Of a DNA stretch of 64,000 bases, positions 56,122-64,000 are shown piece by piece. The position numbers and the translations under genes are program-made. The first letter of the stretch is position 1. Each line of letters begins with the position of its first letter. This DNA is from Fistulifera solaris (taxonomy: Eukaryota > Bacillariophyta > Bacillariophyceae > Naviculales > Stauroneidaceae). The stretch is from positions 558,001 through 622,000 of the forward strand of contig AP026150.1 in the NCBI GenBank assembly GCA_030295235.1, in the 5' to 3' direction. The notes under the pieces are model-generated. The model was not told the origin of the DNA. It made no database searches and was given only the letters and a program-made list of their open reading frames with translations.

Positions 56122-57197
56122 ATGGCTTCGTCAACGCCGCACATTGATGGAAGTTCAAAAGAAGCTCACAGGCTGCTGCCGACGGCAAATGCGTAGGATG
56201 CAGGCAACAACTTTACGTCCTCAAAGAAAAGACCAAACTATTTTCCCTGTCTCGTAAAGCGCAAGAATATCGCAAAGTGCCCATCTCTGTACCCAATCTA
56301 GTCGAGAAAGGACAATGTTTGAAGTGCGCGACCGATCGAACGGTTTCGGTGAGCTCACCATCAAGATCGAAATACTCCTTGTGCTCGCTCAGTTCAATTC
56401 CCGAGCCTCCGCGTCTCGGCGGATCTATAACTATTGTAAAGAAGAAAACGGATAGCGAGAAGACATCTACAAGAGAAAATAATGAGGAAAAGGAGTTGGA
56501 CGACTCGTGTTGCGTGGGGAATGGTGACAATAACGCCATTTACAAAGGAGAATACAAAAATCACATGAGACATGGGGAAGGTGAGCTGTTATGGACCAAC
56601 GGTGATAAGTACAGGGGATCATTTCGTGATAATATGATGGATGGAAAGGGAACTCTGGTATTTGGTGACGAGCGTGGGGAGAATACGTTGGGGAATGGTG
56701 CTGCAATCAAATGCACGGACAGGGGACTCGCACCTACCCCAATGGCGATGTTTTTGTAGGATCCTACCAAAAAGGTTCGCGGGAAGGCGAAGGGCGCTTT
56801 TATTTCACCAGCGGTGATTTGTATTGGGGTGAGTTTCGGAAGAACTTGATGCACGGAGCGGGGCGGTATTACTTTGCAGGTGGCCAATCGTTTGCGGGTA
56901 CATTTGTCAATGGAAAACGCATGGGTAAAGGAAAAATACAGCGCAATGACGGTTCCATTGAAATATATCAATATGTAAATAATTCCCGAGTCGGACAAGG
57001 TGTACGATGGTCCAAGGATCGTACGAAGGCATGGAGGTTATGGAAGAAAGCCAGCGCGTCGCCCAAGAGCACGGGCAGCACCACCGAAGAAAAAAAGAAT
57101 ATCCGTTACAGAAGCAGCTGTTTTAACTCAAGAAATCGATCAAGCATCGAAGGAGATCTTGGCGACTTACGACATTCTGCCCAATCCAGATGTCTGA
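56122..57197 (+). CDS. MORN-repeat protein
   Basis: Predicted about 358 aa. Start chosen at MASSTPHIDGSS (56122). Near the N-terminus are CVGC and CLKC Cys pairs about 50 residues apart, a possible zinc site. A Ser-rich linker leads to five or six MORN repeats (YKGEYKNHMRHGEG, YRGSFRDNMMDGKG, YVGEW..QMHGQG, FVGSYQKGSREGEG, YWGEFRKNLMHGAG, FAGTFVNGKRMGKG). The end is a basic linker and a helix (VTEAAVLTQEIDQASKEIL). MORN repeats bind membranes or proteins and often mark cytoskeletal scaffolds. Frame repairs: one base added at A4 56157-56160 and G4 56676-56679, one removed at A7 57090-57096. An alternative first exon at 55990 needs a poor acceptor (AAAAG). Confidence 0.8.
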
Positions 57198-57574
57198 AGA
57201 CACAAAATAGCCGTACATGCTAAATGACTCGAAATCAGTCTTGGCGAATGACACAAAATATGTGGTCCGATACGAAAATTTTTCAATTTGGGAAAAAAAG
57301 CATAAGCTGTGGCACTGATGAATGAGACAATTAGAGAAAAATGTGTCTCTCAATAACAATTGAGTCTCTCGAAAAGAAAAGGGCCTTATTTCCGAGTAAG
57401 GATCAACGGGTAAAGGTTTGTTGAGCTTTGATCTTGCTCCACGGCGCGTCGTTCTCTCTACATACAACACAACAATACTTAATGAATGCTTTATCTGGAG
57501 CATATTTCTATAAATTTACGCTCAGTCAACCTATGTAAAAGTGAAAAGGACCTTGATTTTGTCTTAAAACACAG
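57198..57574. other. Intergenic, convergent 3' ends
   Basis: Between the MORN gene and the secreted-protein gene. Short ORFs on the minus strand only; nothing recognised. Confidence 0.5.
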
Positions 57575-58710
57575 CTAAACGAAAATGACACACAAAAGGA
57601 AAATGCAAAAACACGCGCCGTCAGTCATTCCTGGTCGGCTAGTCTCAGATGTTGGTGACGGTCCTGGAGTTACAACCGGAGATTGCGCGGGAGAGGTCCC
57701 TTCGTTGCTAGCATTTGGTATCGAAGGAGGTGTTTCCATGGGAGCAGGTCCAGGTGCGGAGACAGGCAATGACGGAGCTGGTTCGAGTTGGCTGGCGCCG
57801 TCGGCGACTGTAACGAGCCGAGGGACTGCACGATCAACGCCAATGGCCCATCGATTCTCGGAACAAAATTTCCAATAAGAATGTAGTATTCTACGTTGGC
57901 ATCGGCAATCCATTCTACAGATTTTCTCGTGTTACTTCCGGTGGTAACACATGTGAAGGAGCTGCCATCCCAAGCTTGCACTCCAATAACATTACCAAAG
58001 GACAAGTTATCTCCTGTTGTCGCCTTCAGTACGACTTGTTCTGAAGGAATAGTGGTGGTGTAAGTAAACCACACTCCGAAAGACCCATCTAATGCACAAG
58101 CGTCCTCACTAAAATCCGAAAGTGCTCCATCCAAAGTATATTCACCTGCATAAGGTACATCATCTTGAGTCAATGCAATGGCACCCTCCATTTCATCGTT
58201 CACGGGTGCGTCGTATTCTTCCAATACAACCAAGTATGGCAAATCCCAATATTCGCCTTCATGTCTGTAGAGCAGGATGTAGTACTGGTCACCTGGTGCC
58301 GTTTGCAAAAACTGCTCCTGAAGAAAATAATCCTTTACACAGGTAAGGGAATCGCAAGTTCCTTTGAAGATGATAACTTCTAGAGGGGAGGTAAAAGAAT
58401 CCAAATAATCCAGGGAGATACTTGCAATTACCGATTTGGAAGGCTTGTAAACGAGCCAATGGCCTTGCGGCAAATCTGAAACGCTGCTTGTGCATTTGTC
58501 GACATAATATGATTGATTATCAGTGCCGACAATACTTTCGCTGAATGAAAAAGGAGCCGCAATACTTTGCGCAGTGCTGCAGGATGATTGAGCCTGCACA
58601 ACCGCTGATTTATGAATGGAGAAAATCAGCCAAGTCAAGAGAGGCAGCATGTGGGTAAAGACACGGCTCGGAGAGAACGAAACACATTTCGGGTTGATCA
58701 TAATCTTCAT
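57575..58710 (-). CDS. Secreted protein with two PPC-like domains and GPI-type tail
   Basis: Predicted about 378 aa starting at MKIMINPKCVSF. Signal peptide ends near SAVVQAQ|SSC. Two related beta-sandwich units follow, each with the pattern STAQ/AIALT...VWFTYT or HWLVYKP...SPLEVIIFKG/VIGVQAWDG, then SLTCVK/FTCVTT and YYILLYR/YYILIGN. This is the pre-peptidase C-terminal (PPC) type pattern found in secreted bacterial and algal proteins. The end is Pro/Ser-rich and closes with a hydrophobic CFCIFLLCVIFV, like a GPI-attachment signal. One base appears missing near 57822-57824; the frame downstream gives the Pro-rich tail and hydrophobic end, while the uncorrected frame stops at 57670 without them. 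Likely on the cell surface or wall. Confidence 0.65.
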
Positions 58711-59348
58711 GATGACGGCAACGGCAAAGATTCGCAATAGTGAGAAAAATTCAAAGTTACAGTCCAGCAAACCGAATGGAAATGGAATGCAGGAACACTT
58801 GAACACGCAGCCAATCCTTTTGATGCCAGGATCGAGGATAACATGATAAAAGATGAAAGATCCATTCTCCATTCCTCCACTCTCCGCTGTAATTGTACAC
58901 TGTACTACCTGCTGCAAACAAAACAATATTCATTGATTAGTGATTACTACTTAATCAATGGCAGGGGGATGTCTCCGTTACAGTACCTGGTGCAGTAGAA
59001 GATAGAAGAGAGAACCACCAAAACAGCTGGCTGCCGGCTGTTATCGTTCCACTCCAAAGTATGTGCAATGAAACGTGACTTATGAAAACTACTTAAACTT
59101 CATAGTTCGAACAAAGTACGGAGTAGTAAGTTATGAAGTCACAGAAACCAGAAGCATTGCGGGAGAGACGTCGTACGGAGTAAGAAAGTACCAGTAGGAA
59201 ATGCATAGCTCAAAAAGCTCAAACGTAACCCGACCTCTATTCGGCACTTATTAGTATTGTGACCCGCGATGATGATTTCATAGCGATAAAGCGAGAAAAA
59301 CCTCGCGAATGGCAAAACACGTGCATGTATGATTCATGTTTTTAAAAG
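58711..59348. promoter_or_regulatory. Divergent intergenic region
   Basis: Between the starts of the secreted PPC-like gene and the hydrolase gene. Contains one near-match (TACCTGGTG, 58985-58993) to the recurrent 9-mer. The minus-strand ORF reading on to 58926 is probably 5' UTR. Confidence 0.45.
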
Positions 59349-60659
59349 ATGAAGCCTTATCAAGTACTGCAATTCCAGCGTCATTTCTTTTCCTTAAATC
59401 TGTTGTTTTTATTCCTGATTCCAGTTGCATGGAGTTTATTGACCTCGACACCACCGCAAAGGGCCCATTCGTTTCGGACGACAAGAAACAGTGCGTTACA
59501 AGACTCCTCGTCCTGCCTACAACTCCATCATTTATGTCGTCAAGAACGCTTTTGTTGGCAGACGAGCACCACTCCAGAGGACGCATGCATCTGTCATGAA
59601 GCAACCATTACTGATCTTTCTGCTTTAAAGGCACCCCCGGATCCTTCATTGAATTCAAAGGATGATTTCTTTCGCAGTTTTCGAGCGACAATTCCAGTAA
59701 AACTGCAATATGCTTTGCGTGATTCTGGTCTTTTACGTCTCCTTGTCGACATTTTGGTCTTTTGGGGGTTCCTTCTCTTTTACAAGCCTATCCAACGGCG
59801 TGGAGGGACTTTATGGCGTTTTCCGGTCGTTCTCCCTCCACTACGAACGAAAATAATATACAATTTCAAAGTGTGCGATACGGAAAGCACCGTTCCCAAC
59901 GTATGGATTTGATACAGTCTGGGGAGCCTGTTGAAAACACTCGCCGAAAGAAATGGGTCGTTTTTGTTCACGGCGGAGCTTGGGGATCAGGATTTCCCCT
60001 GCTCTACCGACTGGTGGCGAACTCCTTTGTATCACAAGGGTACGAAGTGGCAATTGTAGGGTATCGTACGTACCCTGACAGTGTTGTAGATGGTCAGATT
60101 GACGATATTATGCAGGCGCTTGAGTATTTACAACGCACAGATAAGGAAGACGAACGAAACGACAGCATGTTAGACATGACTCTCATTGGCCATTCCTCGG
60201 GTGCTCATATTTGCATGCTGGGTATCCTGCAATCCAAAAATACAAGGCATTCAACGGTTTATAGGAATTTCGGGCGTCTATGATATTCCGCGGCACTATC
60301 AATTCGAGTCGAAACGGGGCGTCGAACGTATTTCGCCGTTGGCTCCCGTATGTGGCGGAAATCTATCCCAATGGAAACAAAATTCGCCGTCGCTACAGAA
60401 GAGTAATTCGCCCACTACACGGAAGAAGCTTCCGCCTATATTCTTAATTCACGGTGAATTCGACTCGACGGTACCTTATACTTCCTCGGTGGGTCTCTAC
60501 CATTCACTGATCCAACAGCAACAAATTAGAGGAAATGAAAATCAAGACCATCTGGTCGATCTGAAAATATTGAAAGGAGTAGAACACTCCGAAACAATTT
60601 TTCATCTCATGTTTGGTGGAGAAACAAGAGACGTTCTGTTAAAGTGGATCAAGAACTAG
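59349..60659 (+). CDS. Alpha/beta hydrolase, carboxylesterase or ICME-like
   Basis: Predicted about 436 aa. N-terminal membrane or signal segment (residues 14-31, SLNLLFLFLIPVAW), a poorly conserved stretch, a second hydrophobic patch, then the hydrolase fold. Visible features: FQSVRYGKHRSQRMDL entry strand, oxyanion loop VFVHGGAWGSG, nucleophile elbow IGHSSGA, acid site IHGEFDSTVP and His in GVEHSE. The layout matches isoprenylcysteine methylesterase-like and other HGG-type carboxylesterases; the substrate is unknown. Frame repairs: one base added at T4 59760-59763, one removed at A5 60236-60240. The N-terminal start is uncertain because another frame is open there. Confidence 0.75.
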
Positions 60660-61102
60660 ATAGATTCTTTAGCCGCAAACCCATATGAGTTAGACCGATG
60701 TAACTTGCGTTATAGCCAGTTGCGTTTGCCCCTGGAATTGCTAAGATACAATCAATATAGCACCGGCTTCTCAAATCATGGTTTTATTTTGTGTCATTCC
60801 GACCCTCTTGCTGACTTTCGGACGAGCATCGCCTTTCACTGTAGTTTTGCGTTATTCACTCGCTTGCAACGTCTGTACCTGGTAGGCGGTCGGGAATTTT
60901 CTGTATGCTAAGAAAGATCTCGCACGCTTCACCATCACCGCGCTCTGCGTGTTCGAGGTTTTATTGCGTCCTTTGACAGCCGCAAAAAGGCGACGAGAAT
61001 CAGGAGTTGTCACAATCTAAATATCAAGAAGACACATCATAAACAATATACTTCATCAATAAGTAACCCTTTCTTTTACCTTATCATTAGTGCAAGGATA
61101 CC
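60660..61102. other. Intergenic
   Basis: Promoter side of MetRS. TACCTGGTA at 60876-60884, about 220 nt upstream of the ATG. No credible ORF. Confidence 0.5.
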
Positions 61103-63443
61103 ATGTCAACCGCGGAAGCCCCATTCGATCGCTGGAAGTTGCAAGACGATGCCTCAATTTCGTACGGATATCTCGGACGTACTGCAGGGAAAGCACCTGC
61201 ATCGACATCGTCTCCGCAGTCGTCTTTTTATCTCACAACAGCTATCAATTACACGAACGGACCCGCTCACATGGGGCATGCTTACGAAGGCGTGACAGCG
61301 GATGTTTTAGTGCGCTTTCATCGTTTGCTGGGCACGGAAAAAGTGTACTTTGTCACCGGAGCCGATGAACACGGTCAAAGATTGCCAACGCCGCGGCGGA
61401 GCAGGGCGTGGAACCCATTGATTTGTGCAACAAATATGTGACAGGCTTTCAAGTTCTCAATCAACGTCTCTTAGTGTCGAACGATGATTATATTCGTACT
61501 ACCAGTCCTCGACACAAGGCAAACGCACGGGCATTGTGGAATCGCATTCAGCACGATATTTACTTGGATACGTATTCGGGATGGTACAACGTTCGGGAAG
61601 AAACTTTTGTTACCGACAATGAAGCCGCATTGTGTGATTACAAGGACCCCGTATCGGGTGTACCTTTGAAACAAGTCAAGGAAGAATCGTATTTCTTCAA
61701 AATGAGTCAATATCAAGAGCAACTCTTGCAATACATTCAAGAAAACCCCAAATTCATTCAACCGGAACAGCACCGCAATCACATTCTTGCGCGTTTGCAA
61801 GCGGATGAATTGCGTGATTTGAGCATTACTCGCACGACATTTTCCTGGGGCATCCAAGTGCCCGAAGGGTTTCATGATCATCACGTCATGTACGTTTGGG
61901 TGGATGCTTTATCCAACTACTTGACGGGAGTCAATGCCTTACAGACAGATCCCGATGCATCTCCTGAACTGGCTAGTTTTTGGCCGGCACAAGTGCACAT
62001 TATTGGAAAAGATATCTTGTGGTTTCATACCGTCATTTGGCCTTGTCTCTTGATGAGTGCGGGTTTGCCGTTGCCACAAACGGTTTTCGCGCACGGCTTT
62101 GTCAATGACAAGGATGGAAAGAAAATGAGCAAGAGTTTGGGAAATGTGGTGGATCCACACGATATGCTGGATCAGTTCACGACAGATACCTTTCGATGGT
62201 ACGTATTTCTACGACAGACTGTTGTCATTTGTTTTTGTTTAAACTCATATTGAATGCTTTTGTTCTCTGCAGGTACTTGTGCAAAGAAGCTCCATACGGC
62301 GGGGAACTGAGTTTCGGTCCTGAGAACTTGCGGGAAATGCACCACGCCGACTTGTGCGATACGTTGGGTAATTTGGTGCACCGCGCTACACATCTGTGTC
62401 AGAAGTACTGCAACGGCGTTATCCCTTCCGTTGCCGCCGTCTCGCCATTACCGATCGACGTTGCCGAATTGATTGCCACATATCAAACGAAAATGAATCA
62501 AATCGAATTACAAGGGGGTGCCATGACCGCCATTCAAGGGTTTCGTGATTTGAATGGGTATTTGCAGGAAGCAGCCCCTTGGAAGTTAAAGGATGCTTTG
62601 GAAGAACAGCAAGTCATTGTTCGAACTACGCTGGAAACTATTTATATCTTAGGGCACTTAATCTTGCCCTTTCTGCCGCAAGGTGGAGCGTTATTGTTCC
62701 AGAAATTGAATACGCCGCCACAAAGTTTAGCAGATTTAAAGCTGGATGGAACGAATTTGAAGGAAGGCAGAGTAATTGAGATTGGTGATGTATTGTATTC
62801 TAAAGTATTGTCGGAAGAAGAGAAATCCGATGCAGCTGCTGCGGCCATGAAAAAGAAAGAGTCGTTTGCCGAGGCACAGCAGCGCAAGAAAGAAGCCAAG
62901 GCGAAGGCTAGAAATCAACAACAGCAGCAAACTGAAGGCGACTCGGATCAGCCCGAGTTCACAAAAATTGACATTCGTGTGGGTCAAATTACAAAGGTTT
63001 GGTACCATGAAAGTGCAGCGAAGCTGTTTTGCGAGGAAATTGACCTAGGGACCGAGAAGCGCCAAGTTGCTTCCGGTCTTCGAGATCATTATACCCTGGA
63101 GGAAATGGAAAACCGCAAAGTATTGGTTGTATGCAACTTGAAAGCAGTAAAGTTACATGAGTTTGTTTCTGAGGGCATGGTGTTGGCAGCCAAAGGGGAA
63201 GACGGCGAGGTGCAATTGATCAGTCCTCCGGAGAATGCCGTCGTCGGTGAACGCGTATTTGTTGAAGGTCTGGAAGGTGAGGCTGTTTCCTCTACACAGG
63301 TGAAGAAGAAAAAGATCTGGGAAGAGGTAGCAAGTGGCTTGAAAACCGGTGAAGGAGGGGTTGCGCAATGGAGTGGGAAGAATATCATGACAAGTGCTGG
63401 CGTTTGTGTGGCAGCCTCTCTCGTGGGTGCCCCGATTTCTTAA
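61103..63443 (+). CDS. Methionyl-tRNA synthetase with C-terminal EMAPII/Trbp111 domain
   Basis: Exons 61103-62198 and 62273-63443; 74-nt intron (GTACGT...TGCAG) rejoining FRWYLCKEAPYGG; about 755 aa. Class I motifs: HIGH-type PAHMGHAYEG and KMSKS in KDGKKMSKSLGN. Further hallmarks are GADEHGQ, MYVWVDALSNYLTG and FAHGFVND. The catalytic core is of the short bacterial/organellar type without an obvious zinc knuckle. The C-terminus (KIDIRVGQITKVWYHE, then VASGLRDHYT and GMVLAA) is the tRNA-binding OB domain also seen in plant MetRS, Arc1p and EMAPII. No presequence was seen, so cytosolic use is likely. One base is missing in A3 61377-61379; repair gives HGQKIANAAAEQGVEP. Confidence 0.93.
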
Positions 63444-63903
63444 ATAAAGCGAGTCCGATCGCCGTGCTACGCAAGCGAAATAGAGTTGGATGGTAAATCT
63501 AGCTATTTAGTCGTTCAGCAGTACCTGGTATGGCCGTAGAGTTTGTAGTTGCTGGGAAAAATCATGACTGCTCTCCGTTTCCTGTTGTGCCCAGGCGTTC
63601 ACTCCAAACTAGTGCGCTTCAACTTAGCCAGTCTATCATCTTCCTACCCTGTATTTAAAACGTTTTCGTTTGTACAAGACGTCCTTCCATTTTGTGACGT
63701 CTGACTATAAAGAGGCACGAAAGACACGACCACGTAGAAAAAGACCCATAGGGCCCAACTTCTTACTCTTTTCTCACCTCTCGCATCATCGAGCAGAAAA
63801 CTAAGCAGAGCTGTACAAGTAGTCACTTTTCCTCCTTTCATCCGTTGTTGTTGCTCAGGCGTTTTTGTATCTATTCCTATCGCTTTCTTTGATTACGCTC
63901 ACC
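63444..63903. other. Intergenic
   Basis: 3' flank of MetRS and probable promoter of the gene entering at the right edge. TACCTGGTA at 63522-63530. No other feature seen. Confidence 0.5.
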
Positions 63904-64000
63904 ATGTTTGTTCTCTTTTCGCTGCTGGTCTTCGTTTCGTCACTAAATAATATCAGCTGTAAGTTCGTCGTGCGTAATTATCAAGATTATCCGATCGCCT
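63904..64000 (+). CDS. Partial gene start, secreted-type N-terminus
   Basis: ATG followed by a hydrophobic signal-like stretch (MFVLFSLLVFVSSLNNISC), open to the window edge. A GTAAGT directly after ...ATCAGCT could be a splice donor, which would end exon 1 at 63959. Too short to identify. Confidence 0.35.
   Translation, partial: MFVLFSLLVFVSSLNNISCKFVVRNYQDYPIA

Noticed and set aside
1-64000. tRNA, snRNA or CRISPR elements
   Set aside because: I looked for tRNA T-arm consensus, U6-like sequence and regularly spaced short repeats and found none that I can support by eye.

Overview
The window is nuclear DNA of a diatom, most likely a pennate one. Short GT-AG introns (67-328 nt) split many genes. 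Two small proteins start with a signal peptide followed by the plastid-import motif typical of diatoms and relatives (ASAFAP-like: SAFAPASR at 31410, FAFVIP at 27392), and a methyltransferase at 9756 carries a weaker version. The proteome mixes ordinary eukaryotic housekeeping genes (RPA3, METTL5, U2AF35, TM9SF, Sec23-like, IleRS, MetRS) with stramenopile-style accessory genes. No rRNA, tRNA, CRISPR or intact transposon was recognised.

Layout. 0-9 kb: LRR receptor-like protein, TMEM43-like protein, TM9SF transporter, and an unknown protein with Cys motifs and a glycine zipper. 9-24 kb: methyltransferase with a possible plastid presequence, RPA3, METTL5, a ~2,145-aa acidic-repeat/coiled-coil protein, and a seven-helix receptor. 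24-36 kb: psq-type HTH protein, small plastid-type proteins, TLDc protein, U2AF35, and a p62/NBR1-like autophagy receptor. 37-44.5 kb: two paralogous family-2 glycosyltransferases. The second appears to be spliced in frame onto two almost identical sulfotransferase domains. 44.6-54 kb: Sec23-like, IleRS, and a two-pore K+ channel with EF-hands. 54-64 kb: repeat-rich spacer, an orphan gene, MORN protein, secreted PPC-like protein, alpha/beta hydrolase, MetRS with an EMAPII-like tail, and the start of a further gene at the right edge.

The most interesting unit is 37-44.5 kb. A CSLA/CSLC-like processive glycosyltransferase (D, DAD, TED, QxxRW all present; six predicted membrane helices) continues through a conserved phase-0 intron into two tandem PAPS-type sulfotransferase domains. 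That would put chain synthesis and sulfation in one polypeptide. Its neighbour is a stand-alone version of the same glycosyltransferase, sharing an almost identical exon 1 but a clearly diverged exon 2.

A caveat applies to the whole window. Most genes longer than about 1 kb are broken by single-base length changes, nearly all in homopolymer runs (about 29 in total, 19 best fixed by adding a base and 10 by removing one). Conserved domains run on perfectly across each break, so I read them as sequencing errors rather than pseudogenes, and I annotate each gene across its breaks. Exon boundaries are my own calls from splice signals and protein continuity, without transcript support.
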